Of a stretch of 64,000 nt of DNA, positions 25,801-32,337 are shown piece after piece (position 1 is the stretch's first letter; each line of letters opens with the position of its first letter). The stretch lies in contig JBEKSR010000035.1 of NCBI GenBank assembly GCA_049516835.1, positions 1 to 64,000 on the forward strand, read 5' to 3'. This DNA is from Fen-178 sp049516835. Its GTDB lineage: Bacteria; Acidobacteriota; Terriglobia; Bryobacterales; Bryobacteraceae. A model generated the notes under the pieces. That model ran no database searches and was not told the DNA's origin. It saw only the letters and a list, made by a program, of their open reading frames with translations. Position numbers and translations under genes: made by a program.

Positions 25801-26143
25801 GATGGGGGTGGATGCGGAGACCGGCGTGTTCATGCTGCTATACCTCGACCTCGCCTACGAGGAACGGCGCCTGGCGGGGCAGATGCGCAGCGTGGCGGAT
25901 CTGCGGGAAGCCATTGTTCACGGCGCGGTGAAACGCATCCGGCCGAAGTTCATGACGGTGGCGACGATGTTCGTGGGGCTGGCGCCGATCATGTGGTCCA
26001 CGGGGGCCGGGGCGGACGTGATGAAGCGCATCGCGGCGCCCATGATCGGCGGAATTTTCACTTCTTTCATTCTGGAGCTGGTGGTTTATCCGGCAATCTA
26101 TGAGGTATGGAAATGGCATTCGGTAAAGCGGCAAGCTGCCTGA
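22895..26143 (+). CDS. cusA: CusA-type heavy-metal RND efflux pump
   Basis: A 1082-residue HME-RND transporter. It has the N-terminal FLFTTAAVMAGWWALRSIPL, the porter segments, and two sets of membrane helices. The TM4-equivalent motif in the second half, GVDAETGVFMLLYLDLAYEE, resembles the CusA (monovalent Cu/Ag) version rather than the divalent CzcA version. The repeated KxxEP-like EGRLFKPLAYTKTFSM is also family-typical. Metal specificity is inferred from this motif plus the CusB metal domain. Inner membrane; proton-driven. Confidence 0.93.
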   Translation: MINRIIELSARHRFIVFLFTTAAVMAGWWALRSIPLDAIPDLSDTQVIIYSRWDRSPDIMEDQVTYPIVSAMLGAPKVKDVRGFSDFGYSYVYIIFEDGTDLYWARSRTLEYLSKILPRLPQGVNTELGPDATGVGWVFQYALVDSGGHDLAQLRSVEDWYLRYHLQSVAGVAEVAPLGGFVRQYQVNVDPNRLAAYGVPISKVVAAVREGNNDVGGRLVEFTGREYMVRGRGYARSTADIANISLAVSPSGVPVLVRDVGTVTLGPDMRRGVADLDGTGEVVSGIVIMRQGENALAVIDRVKARLKEIEPGLPPGVKIVTAYDRSELILASIDNLKHTLIEELAVVAIVILIFLWHIPSAIIPILTIPIAVVISFLPMRLMGMSSNIMSLGGIAIAVGAMVDAAIVVVEQTHKKLEGAHPGWTAGDYQRAIVGAVKEVGGPSFFALLVIAVSFLPVLTLEAQEGRLFKPLAYTKTFSMIVAAVLALTLDPAMRLLFFRKENSRLRPRWLAGLVNGVLVGTIHSEEKHPVSRVLMRLYEPVVRATLRWKWIVIAGALALVAVTVPVFQELGSEFMPPLDEGSLLFMPTTLPGISVAEAQRLMQAQDRILMRFPEVERVLGKAGRAETSTDPAPFSMMEAVISLKPKWQWRKVATWYDNWPQWTRALCAHITPDHISTDQLVTEMNDALRIPGVSNAWTMPIKNRIDMLTTGIRTPVGIKIYGSDLAQIERVGKEIERVLPQVAGTRSVFAERVGGGYFLDFDLKRDQLARYGLSVDDAEMVVTNAIGGENVSTTVEGRERYPINVRYYRDSRSSLESLGRALVPTMDGKMQIPLAQIATLKLVTGPAMLRNENGMLSGYVYVDVAGRDMGGYVAEAKRVVSENVQLPPGYTLAWSGQYEAMERVRERLKVVLPLTLFLIFLLLYLNTKSTAKTMLILLAVPFSAVGAIWLLYLLGYNMSIGVWVGLIALMGVDAETGVFMLLYLDLAYEERRLAGQMRSVADLREAIVHGAVKRIRPKFMTVATMFVGLAPIMWSTGAGADVMKRIAAPMIGGIFTSFILELVVYPAIYEVWKWHSVKRQAA

Positions 26144-26760
26144 TTCTGGCGGCGGCGCTGGCGTCGGCCGCGCAGTTCGCGGTGCGGCATAAGCACCTGA
26201 ACGGCGGCTGCGCGGGCGCGATGACGGTGGATGAGAACGGCGTTTCGTTCACTGGCGCCAAGAAGCACGCCTGGAGTTGGAAGTACGAGGACATTCAGGA
26301 ACTAGCGTTGGCGCCCGACGGCATTCGCATCCTGACGTATAAGGACAGCAGGCTGCGGCTGGGTAAGGACCGTGAATACAATTTCACCGGGAAGATCCCC
26401 GCCGAGGACCTGTACGCACTCTTGAGGGACCGGATGGACCAACGCTTCGTTGCGGCGGTAGGGCAGGCCCCCGACCTGCCCTCTTGGTCGCTACCCGTGA
26501 AGCACCTGAGGCCCATCGTCGGCTCCGAGGGCACGCTCGCCTTCGGCGCGGAGGCCATCGTGTACTCGACCCCTGCCAGGGACGAATCCCGCACATGGCG
26601 CTACTCGGACGTCGAAAGCATCGGCAGCTCCGGTCCCTTTCAGTTGACCATCACGACTTTAGAGAAGGGCTTCAACTTTCAGTTGAAGCAACCAATCACG
26701 GAAGCCAGGTACAACCAACTCTGGCTGCAAATCGAAAAAAAGAACGGGAGAATCCAATGA
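26113..26760 (+). CDS. secreted protein of the Cus operon, function unknown
   Basis: About 215 residues. The ATG at 26113 is chosen because GAGG lies 7 nt before it (an ATG at 26107 is too close), giving a signal peptide (GKAASCLILAAALASAAQFA). The body has PH-domain-like strands (VDENGVSFTGAKKHAWSWKY, then EDIQELALAPDGIRILTYKD, repeated later as WRYSDVESIGSSGPFQLTIT). It overlaps cusA by 31 nt. A palindromic repeat at 26461-26481 lies in frame and encodes GQAPDLP in a loop. No named function. Confidence 0.68.
   Translation: MAFGKAASCLILAAALASAAQFAVRHKHLNGGCAGAMTVDENGVSFTGAKKHAWSWKYEDIQELALAPDGIRILTYKDSRLRLGKDREYNFTGKIPAEDLYALLRDRMDQRFVAAVGQAPDLPSWSLPVKHLRPIVGSEGTLAFGAEAIVYSTPARDESRTWRYSDVESIGSSGPFQLTITTLEKGFNFQLKQPITEARYNQLWLQIEKKNGRIQ
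26461..26481. repeat. palindromic repeat inside a coding region (GGGCAGG...CCTGCCC)
   Basis: GGGCAGGCCCCCGACCTGCCC: 7-bp arms around a C/G-rich centre. It is almost the same as the hairpin at 63397-63417 between ftsA and ftsZ. Here it is read in frame as GQAPDLP. Confidence 0.65.
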
Positions 26761-27080
26761 AGAAGCAGATTGCGATTACCATCGCCGCGGCGGCCCTGAT
26801 GTTCGCTGCGCCGGCCAAGCAGACGTTCACCGGCGTCATCACCGACAGCATGTGCGCCAACGCCGATCACAAGGCCATGAACATGGGCGCGGACGCGAAG
26901 TGCGTCACCGAGTGCGTGAAGGCGGGCGCGAAGTACGTGCTGTACGACGGCAAGGAGGCCTACACGCTGAGCGACCAGAAGACCCCGGAGAAGTTCGCCG
27001 CCAAGAAGGTGACGGTGACCGGAACGCTGGACGAGAAGACCAAGACCATCCAGGTGGATTCGATCGCGGCGGCGAAGTAG
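26757..27080 (+). CDS. DUF5818-type small secreted protein
   Basis: A 107-residue protein with a signal peptide (MKKQIAITIAAAALMFAAPA) and one beta-rich domain beginning FTGVITDSMCANADH, with two conserved cysteines (DSMCA; CVTECVKAG) and ending in GTLDEKTKTIQVDSI. This matches, from memory, the DUF5818-like family widespread in acidobacteria, related to OB-fold proteins. It overlaps the previous stop by 4 nt. Gene order suggests a periplasmic accessory role in metal stress, but this is only context. Confidence 0.75.
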   Translation: MKKQIAITIAAAALMFAAPAKQTFTGVITDSMCANADHKAMNMGADAKCVTECVKAGAKYVLYDGKEAYTLSDQKTPEKFAAKKVTVTGTLDEKTKTIQVDSIAAAK

Positions 27081-27087
27081 GGGCGGT

Positions 27088-27124
27088 ACTTGCAATTTTG
27101 CATTTGAAATGCAAAATTGCAAGT
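27088..27124 (+). terminator. perfect 16-bp hairpin after the Cus operon
   Basis: ACTTGCAATTTTGCAT and ATGCAAAATTGCAAGT pair perfectly around a 5-nt loop (27104-27108). It is AT-rich unlike its surroundings and lies 7 nt after the DUF5818 stop. No T-run follows, so it may be a transcript-end stabiliser or an inserted palindrome rather than a classic terminator. Confidence 0.55.
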
Positions 27125-27153
27125 GTTGCGAAAACAGGGCCGATAATAGCGGT

Positions 27154-27306
27154 ATGGCCCAATCCGAGCAGACCCCAGCCGAATTCTACTGCCCCGTGTG
27201 CGCCCAGCCGGTCGCCGAACCGCTGGTTTGCGGCGATTGCCGTGCGCTGATTTGCCGCACGTGCGGCACGCCGCTGGAGCGGATCGACGAGTTGGGGATC
27301 GGGTGA
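27154..27306 (+). CDS. small zinc-ribbon protein, function unknown
   Basis: A 50-residue protein dominated by three CxxC knuckles: YCPVCAQP, LVCGDCRAL and ICRTCGTPL. It probably binds zinc in the cytoplasm. A GATAAT box lies 6 nt before the ATG, again with no ribosome site. No named family. Confidence 0.6.
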   Translation: MAQSEQTPAEFYCPVCAQPVAEPLVCGDCRALICRTCGTPLERIDELGIG

Positions 27307-27342
27307 GCCGGCCGTGTTATGGTGAGACCAGCCGGTGATGAC

Positions 27343-27513
27343 ATGATCCGCACGCTTTGCATCTCTGCTGCCGAACGCATTCGTCGTGCGGTTCGCCGGA
27401 TGCTCCCAGCCCGGAATCAGTCGCCCTGGATGCGCTACGCCGGAGTTGTCCAGTCCGGGAATGCGAACTGCAGCCAGTCCATCGACGACATCGTATATGG
27501 CTCAAAGGACTGA
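27343..27513 (+). pseudogene. antitoxin remnant of a VapBC-like locus
   Basis: A reading of about 56 residues, starting MIRTLCISAAERIRRAVRRM and ending SQSIDDIVYGSKD. The ends look like a ribbon-helix-helix antitoxin that pairs with PIN toxins, but the middle of the RHH domain seems missing. Its stop overlaps the start of the PIN remnant at 27497, as in intact VapBC operons. An upstream ATG at 27319 is in frame. Confidence 0.5.
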
Positions 27514-27600
27514 GCTTTACGTCGATACATCCGTTCTGATCGCGTTCCTCGGCGCCGGTACTCCGGCCTTACGCCGGTCTTGGCAGTACAATAGCCCCGT
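27497..27600 (+). pseudogene. PIN-domain toxin fragment (VapC-like 5' end only)
   Basis: Starts MAQRTELYVDTSVLIAFL, the first strand and catalytic Asp of a PIN-domain RNase, and then loses all PIN similarity (GAGTPALRRSW...). Only about 18 residues of some 140 remain before the DinB-like gene at 27601. The toxin is therefore dead. Confidence 0.6.
27587..27592 (+). promoter_or_regulatory. putative -10 box of a leaderless transcript (DinB-like gene)
   Basis: TACAAT 8 nt before the ATG at 27601, inside the decayed PIN fragment. Confidence 0.4.
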
Positions 27601-28119
27601 ATGGAAGCGCACGAGAAGGAAGAAATACTTGCGGGCCTGGAGAACGGCAGAAAAGCTCTCCTGGATGTCCTGAGCGGCCTCACCGAGGAAGTCGCCGCGA
27701 GGAGCCCGGCGCCGGGGAAGTGGTCAGTGCTCGAATGCGTCGAACATGTGGCGATTTCCGAGGACTATCTGTTCTCACAGATCACGGCGTCACGCTATTC
27801 CCATACGGCCACGGCAAACAAAGATCGGGAAGCGCGGATTCTTTCCCGCGGCCTGGATCGAACGAGACCGGGACAGTCCCCGGAAGTAGTCAGGCCGACG
27901 AGGCGGTTTTCCACGTTGCGCGAAGCGGTGCAACATTTCCTCGCCAGTAGGGAGCGGACCATTGGCTTTGTCGAGAACTGCGGCGAGGATCTTCGTTCCA
28001 GGCTGACATCGCATCCGATTGTCGGAACGGTCAACTGCTACGAGACTCTCCTGATGATGGCGGTGCACCCACGCCGACACTCGAAGCAGATCGAGGAGAT
28101 CAAGACGGCGCTTCGTTGA
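27601..28119 (+). CDS. DinB-like four-helix-bundle protein
   Basis: A 172-residue protein with the DinB/YfiT-like four-helix signature: KALLDVLSGLTEEVAARSPA, then WSVLECVEHVAISEDYLFSQ with the first metal-type His, and a C-terminal ETLLMMAVHPRRHSKQIEEI containing HxxxH. The family includes metal-dependent thiol-S-transferases and proteins of unknown role; no DNA-damage function should be assumed. It has no Shine-Dalgarno sequence; see the TACAAT box upstream. Confidence 0.82.
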   Translation: MEAHEKEEILAGLENGRKALLDVLSGLTEEVAARSPAPGKWSVLECVEHVAISEDYLFSQITASRYSHTATANKDREARILSRGLDRTRPGQSPEVVRPTRRFSTLREAVQHFLASRERTIGFVENCGEDLRSRLTSHPIVGTVNCYETLLMMAVHPRRHSKQIEEIKTALR

Positions 28120-28121
28120 TT

Positions 28122-28243
28122 CCCTGGGCAAACCGGGGACAGTCCTGCTCTATGAGCCGCGGCGGCTCACAACACACGATGAAAATGGATTCTGTCCGGC
28201 ACGAGGAATCAACAACTTACGTTCCATTTTCGGAAGAGGCAGC
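28122..28243. repeat. 122-bp direct repeat, copy 1
   Basis: Identical by eye over 122 bp to 28850-28971. It opens GCAAACCGGGGACAGTCC (from 28128), contains TGAGCCGC G GCGGCTCA (8-bp arms) and ends GGAAGAGGCAGC. Copy 1 has lost the right-hand inverted end seen in copy 2. It begins 3 nt after the DinB-like stop. Confidence 0.85.
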
Positions 28244-28288
28244 CGCTCCGAGGTTTCGGGCTGTGGGCTGATCCAGTCTGCTCAAAGA

Positions 28289-28564
28289 TCAGCGAATGAA
28301 CCCAACGGCGCAGATACCTTGGTCCGCCAGCGCGTCGAACTCGTGATGATCGGCGGTCAAAATCGTAGCGCCAAGCTTGTTGGCGAGGGCCACCGCGAAA
28401 CAATCGGCAAGCGAAACCCGCCGGTGAATCGCCTTGAGCGCTCCGACCGCCTGCCAGAACTCCGTGCCAATGTCGGCGTTCTCGGCGACCCCAACCCGTG
28501 CCAGATCTTTCACGGCCTCGAGTGCGTCTTTCGGCCCGCTCGCCCGGTGGAGCACGAAGATCAC
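28289..28564 (-). pseudogene. PIN-domain toxin (VapC-like) with internal deletion
   Basis: A 91-residue ORF, against about 130 for the family. It starts MIFVLHRASGP and then jumps to the C-terminal half: AVGALKAIHRRVSLADCFAV and TILTADHHEFDAL. The C-terminal acidic residues of a PIN active site remain, but the first catalytic Asp (normally in FVLD) is replaced and the middle acidic residue is gone, so ribonuclease activity is unlikely. It follows its antitoxin by 4 nt. It could still bind the antitoxin. Confidence 0.65.
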
Positions 28565-28568
28565 AAGC

Positions 28569-28787
28569 TCAGTTCTCCGAGGCTAGATCCTCGCGCTTGC
28601 GCGCCATAAATGCGTCGCTGCTCGTGGGAACATGGGCGTACTTGCCACGGACGGCGAGAATCAGATCCAGGTTTGGCTGCACCGGCGAGACGAGTGTCTC
28701 TTGCTCGAGGGCCATGGCCAACTCCCTCCGCTCCTTCGAGCTGAGGACGCGAACCGCGGTCAGAATCTGCTGCACTTCCGTCGACAT
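28569..28787 (-). CDS. antitoxin of a VapBC-like pair
   Basis: A 72-residue protein, MSTEVQQILTAVRVLSSKER ..., with an N-terminal helical part typical of antitoxins that precede PIN toxins and a charged, flexible C-terminus (SSDAFMARKREDLASEN). The ATG at 28787 is the natural start. Its toxin downstream is internally deleted, so the gene may be under no selection, or may act as an anti-addiction antitoxin (inference). Confidence 0.6.
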   Translation of the reverse strand: MSTEVQQILTAVRVLSSKERRELAMALEQETLVSPVQPNLDLILAVRGKYAHVPTSSDAFMARKREDLASEN

Positions 28788-28849
28788 CGTGGGTGGCCGC
28801 CTCCAACTCCATCTTACTCCGGGCAATGCGAACCTGGCGCGGATCGTGC

Positions 28850-28985
28850 CCCTGGGCAAACCGGGGACAGTCCTGCTCTATGAGCCGCGGCGGCTCACAA
28901 CACACGATGAAAATGGATTCTGTCCGGCACGAGGAATCAACAACTTACGTTCCATTTTCGGAAGAGGCAGCAGTCCCCGGTTTGC
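28850..28985. repeat. 122-bp direct repeat copy 2 with terminal inverted repeats
   Basis: The direct repeat is 28850-28971. Adding the flank, GCAAACCGGGGAC (28856-28868) is mirrored by GTCCCCGGTTTGC (28973-28985), so copy 2 is a ~130-bp element with 13-bp perfect terminal inverted repeats. This resembles a small non-autonomous (MITE-like) element. It lies between the antitoxin gene and the mannose-6-phosphate isomerase gene. Confidence 0.75.
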
Positions 28986-28990
28986 AAGCG

Positions 28991-29773
28991 TCACCGCGGC
29001 ACGTAGGTCCGCAGGAAGCGCGCGTGGGTTTCCGCATGAAGCGCGGGCTGCTCGACCGCCTCGGGGAACAGCCATGCCTCGCCCGGCTGGAAAGGCTCTC
29101 CTTGGATGGCGCCGCGGCCTTCCACGCAGATCCAGATCTGGCATTGTTCGGGCGCAGGCGTGTGCGGCACGCTTGGCGTCAGGCGCACCAGCTCGGTTAC
29201 GAAATGGCGGCAGCGCACCAATTCGTCGCAGCCTTCGGAAATGGGCGTCGGGCGCGCGGCGCCGGGGTGCACGCCCAAATCCGCAATGGCGACGGCTTTC
29301 TCCACGTGGAGCTCCCGCGGGCGGCCGTAATCCCACAGGCGCCAGGTCACGTCCGAATTCCGCTGGATTTCGCACAGCACGATGCCAGCGCCGATGGCGT
29401 GCACGGTGTGGGCCGGCGTGAAGTAGGTCTCGCCGGGCTTGACCGGAGACCACTTGACGAGCTGCTCGACCTCACCCGTCCGAGCGGATTCCAGCAGCCG
29501 CTGGCGCGTGATGGGCCGGCGGAACCCGAGCGCGATGGCCGCGCCCGGTTCGGCGTCCAGGATGTACGACATTTCGGTCTTGCTATCCGGATGCACCTGC
29601 ACGGAGAGGCGCTCGGAAGTGAAGATCAGCTTGAGCAGGAGGGGAAGCTCCTGGCCGGCGAGGTACCAGGCCTCGCCAATGGGCGTTTCCGAATCCGGAA
29701 ACCAGGGCTCGAGGCGGGTCTTGCCCCACACTTTTTCGCGGAGAGAAGGCGTAAGGCGGATGGGCTTCTCCAT
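28991..29773 (-). CDS. manA: mannose-6-phosphate isomerase, class I
   Basis: Zinc-dependent cupin isomerase interconverting fructose-6-P and mannose-6-P, 260 residues (short version, like firmicute ManA). Motifs: KVWGKTRLEPWF, then VQVHPDSKTEMSYILDAEPG (metal ligands), FTPAHTVHAIGAGIVLCEIQ (histidines and glutamate), and TWRLWDYGRPRELHVEKAV. It follows the aminotransferase by 2 nt in a coaD-aminotransferase-manA operon. Supplies mannose precursors for glycans. Cytoplasmic. Confidence 0.92.
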   Translation of the reverse strand: MEKPIRLTPSLREKVWGKTRLEPWFPDSETPIGEAWYLAGQELPLLLKLIFTSERLSVQVHPDSKTEMSYILDAEPGAAIALGFRRPITRQRLLESARTGEVEQLVKWSPVKPGETYFTPAHTVHAIGAGIVLCEIQRNSDVTWRLWDYGRPRELHVEKAVAIADLGVHPGAARPTPISEGCDELVRCRHFVTELVRLTPSVPHTPAPEQCQIWICVEGRGAIQGEPFQPGEAWLFPEAVEQPALHAETHARFLRTYVPR

Positions 29774-29775
29774 AC

Positions 29776-30966
29776 TTATGAGTTCCCGACGATGAACTGG
29801 TGGATGCGGTCGAGGCCCCGCTTCAGGTTCTGCATGGAAGCGGCGTAGGAGATGCGGATGTGGCGATCGACGCCGAACGCCTCACCGGGGACCACGGCCA
29901 CACGGGCCTCCGCCAGCAGCCGCTCCGAAAGCTCGAGCGAGGTCCGGATGCCGTTCTTGCCGAGCGCCGCCGACACGTTCGGAAAGGCGTAGAACGCGCC
30001 CCGCGGCTCGGCGCATTTCACCCCGGGAATGGCGCGCAGGCGTTGGATCACAAAATCACGGCGGAGGCGGTAATCGGCGAGCATGGCGGCCACGGAATCC
30101 TGCGGACCGCTCAGCGCTTCCACGGCGGCCTTTTGGGAGATGGAGCAGGGGTTCGACGTCGAGTGGCTCTGCAGCTTGGTCATGGCGGTGACAATGGGCG
30201 CCGGCACCAGCCCATAGCCGATGCGCCAGCCCGTCATGGCGTAGGTTTTGGAAAGCGTTCCCGCCACCAGCACCGACTGTTTGGCTCCGGGCAGCGCCGC
30301 CACGGAAAACGGCTGGCTGTCATAGAGAAACTTCGAATAGCACTCGTCGGTCATCAGGTAGATGCCGCGCGCGGAGGTCAGCTTGAAGAGCTTTTCGAAC
30401 TCGCTCAAATCCATCACCGCGCCGCTGGGGTTACAAGGCGAGTTGACGATCACCATTTTGGTGCGCGAGGTAAGGTGCGGCTCAATCGTCGAGGCGGTGA
30501 GAGCAAAGCCCTTCTCCGCGCCGGTATCGGCGAAGACGCACGTGCCGCCGGCGTAGTGGACGACGTCTCGATACGTCACCCAGTAGGGCACGGGGATGAC
30601 GACCTCGTCGCCGGGGTCCACCAGCGCCTGCATGAGGTTGAAGACGAGGTGCTTGCCGCCCACCGTGATGAGGCACTCGCTGGGCTGGTAATCGGTCCCG
30701 AAGTCCCGGTTGTGGCGATCGCAAACGGCCTGCCTCAGCTCGGCGGTGCCGCCCGCCGGCGTGTACTTGGTAAAGTTCCGCTGGATGGCGCGGATGGCGG
30801 CCCGCTTGATGTGATCGGGCGTGGGGAAATCCGGCTCGCCGGCCCCGAAGTCCACCACATCGACGCCTTGAGCGCGAAGCCTTTCGGCGTCGGCCGCCAC
30901 TTTCATGGTGGAAGACACGCTGATGGAAGAGATGCGTTGCGCGATTCGGTTGGCTACTGCCGGCAT
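29776..30966 (-). CDS. pyridoxal-phosphate aspartate/aromatic aminotransferase (class I/II)
   Basis: A 396-residue fold-type I aminotransferase of the AspC/AspAT-Ib group. It contains VVDFGAGEPDFPTPDHIKRA, the NPSG-containing VIVNSPCNPSGAV, and the PLP-lysine region VLVAGTLSKTYAMTGWRIGY (Lys in SKTYAMTG). A C-terminal FRISYA-like HIRISYAASMQNLKRGLDRI follows. Probably transfers the amino group of aspartate to 2-oxoglutarate; related enzymes also act on prephenate, which cannot be told from sequence alone. Sits 11 nt after coaD. Confidence 0.9.
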   Translation of the reverse strand: MPAVANRIAQRISSISVSSTMKVAADAERLRAQGVDVVDFGAGEPDFPTPDHIKRAAIRAIQRNFTKYTPAGGTAELRQAVCDRHNRDFGTDYQPSECLITVGGKHLVFNLMQALVDPGDEVVIPVPYWVTYRDVVHYAGGTCVFADTGAEKGFALTASTIEPHLTSRTKMVIVNSPCNPSGAVMDLSEFEKLFKLTSARGIYLMTDECYSKFLYDSQPFSVAALPGAKQSVLVAGTLSKTYAMTGWRIGYGLVPAPIVTAMTKLQSHSTSNPCSISQKAAVEALSGPQDSVAAMLADYRLRRDFVIQRLRAIPGVKCAEPRGAFYAFPNVSAALGKNGIRTSLELSERLLAEARVAVVPGEAFGVDRHIRISYAASMQNLKRGLDRIHQFIVGNS

Positions 30967-30977
30967 GCGCTTGAGGT

Positions 30978-31493
30978 CTAAACCCCTCTCCGTTTGATTT
31001 TAGACAGCCGGCGGTGCAGCCGCGCTTCCACAACGGGCGGCACCAGTCCGGTGATGCTCCCTCCCAGGCCGAAGACTTCCTTTACCAGGCGGGAGCTGAT
31101 AAAAGAATAGGCTTCGTTGGCCATCATGAAGACGGTTTCAATTTCAGGGCGCAGGCGCCGGTTCATGAGGGCCATCTGCAACTCGTATTCGTAATCGGAA
31201 ATCGCGCGGATGCCGCGCAGCAGCACGGTAGCCGAGTGCGCGGCGGCATGATCCACCAGGAGACCGTGGAACGAATCCACTCCCACGTTGGGGTAGACGC
31301 CGACCACCTCGCGCAACATTTCCATGCGCTCTTCCACCGAGAAGAGCGGCTCCTTGGTCTCATTTCGCAAAATGGAGACGATCAGCCGGCCGAACATGCG
31401 CGAGCCGCGCTGGATGAGGTCGAGATGCCCATTGGTGATGGGGTCGAACGATCCCGCGTAGATGGCGATGACGCTACGTGGCTTTCGAGACAA
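30978..31493 (-). CDS. coaD: pantetheine-phosphate adenylyltransferase (PPAT)
   Basis: Coenzyme A biosynthesis, transfers AMP from ATP to 4'-phosphopantetheine. Nucleotidyltransferase motif AIYAGSFDPITNGHLDLIQR, the second motif LLRGIRAISDYEYELQMALM, and the closing YSFISSRLVKEVFGLGG are diagnostic. No ATG or GTG lies in place: a TTG at 31493 gives 171 residues (normal size), and TAGAAT lies 7 nt before it, so the gene is probably leaderless with a TTG start. The longer frame upstream runs over the neighbouring gene and is rejected. Confidence 0.93.
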   Translation of the reverse strand: MSRKPRSVIAIYAGSFDPITNGHLDLIQRGSRMFGRLIVSILRNETKEPLFSVEERMEMLREVVGVYPNVGVDSFHGLLVDHAAAHSATVLLRGIRAISDYEYELQMALMNRRLRPEIETVFMMANEAYSFISSRLVKEVFGLGGSITGLVPPVVEARLHRRLSKIKRRGV

Positions 31494-31500
31494 CGTAACA

Positions 31501-31506
31501 ATTCTA
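31501..31506 (-). promoter_or_regulatory. putative -10 box of a leaderless transcript (coaD operon)
   Basis: TAGAAT on the minus strand, 7 nt before the TTG at 31493. Confidence 0.45.
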
Positions 31507-31533
31507 GCGAAAACGGCGGGGCGGCGGGGGCGG

Positions 31534-32337
31534 TCATTTCTTCTTCGGGGCGGGCGGCGGAGGTTCGGGAACGGGGACGCCAAAATGGATGGTGGATTCG
31601 CTGCTATACTCCCGGCAGCCGGTGAACTCGATCGTGTTTTTCTTCTCGACGCCATAGAAGTCGGTGACCACGGTCTCCGAGGATTGCGGCAGGAGCGGAT
31701 CCGACGAACCAATGTGTGTGCGCGCATAGTCGATGGAGGTGGTGAGGTCGCGCATAAGAAGCATGGGCGGCAGATCGACGGCCTGCTCCTCGATGCGCAC
31801 CAGATCGAGAGTTTGCGGATCCACCCAAAACGTGCCCCGCAAGCCGGCCGGGCCTTTGCTTTCGCCGGATTGCACGGTGAAACCGGCGGTCATCGCCGAT
31901 TCTTCGAAATGGAACCCGAACGTCGTTCCGGTAACTATCCCTTCTTGCGGGAGCGGGGTGATCCGGGCCACGTCCCGTACAAAGAGGTTGAGGGGCGCCG
32001 TGGCAAAGGCGCCGGAACTGATGACGCCTTCGCTGATGAAGACGCGCAAATCCTGGTCTTCAAACCGCGCCGCGCCCTGCCGCGCGAGTAGTTCCTTGCC
32101 GCCCGCCGAAGCCACTTCCAGGCGCAACGTATCGACCGGCCTGAAAGATTCGCCATTGCGAGGCTTCTCGAAGCGGTGGATGGTTTCCAGGCACACGTAG
32201 TCGGGAATGTGCTCGAAAGTGGCGCGCCCGTGCTGTTTGACGCGCGCCAGCAACAGGACCCATGGCGGCAGGTCCTGGCCGGGCAGGGCGGCCGTCAGGA
32301 GAACGGCCAAGACAACGCTGACGGACAGCGGCTTCAC
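31534..32337 (-). CDS. secreted LolA-like paralogue, single domain (A)
   Basis: A 267-residue protein from a GTG start at 32337, which overlaps the stop of the next gene upstream (GTGA). Signal peptide (KPLSVSVVLAVLLTAALPGQ), then LLLARVKQHGRATFEHIPDY, a beta-rich body with GLRGTFWVDPQTLDLVRIEE and TDFYGVEKKNTIEFTGCREY, and a Pro/Lys tail. The FEHIPDYVC core resembles the NLPDFICTQ core of the protein at 6097-7278. Last of four tandem relatives; A matches A' at 33698 most closely, with the same RFEKPRNG and EVASxGGKEL blocks. Function unknown; possibly periplasmic lipid or ligand binding (inference). Confidence 0.72.
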   Translation of the reverse strand: MKPLSVSVVLAVLLTAALPGQDLPPWVLLLARVKQHGRATFEHIPDYVCLETIHRFEKPRNGESFRPVDTLRLEVASAGGKELLARQGAARFEDQDLRVFISEGVISSGAFATAPLNLFVRDVARITPLPQEGIVTGTTFGFHFEESAMTAGFTVQSGESKGPAGLRGTFWVDPQTLDLVRIEEQAVDLPPMLLMRDLTTSIDYARTHIGSSDPLLPQSSETVVTDFYGVEKKNTIEFTGCREYSSESTIHFGVPVPEPPPPAPKKK

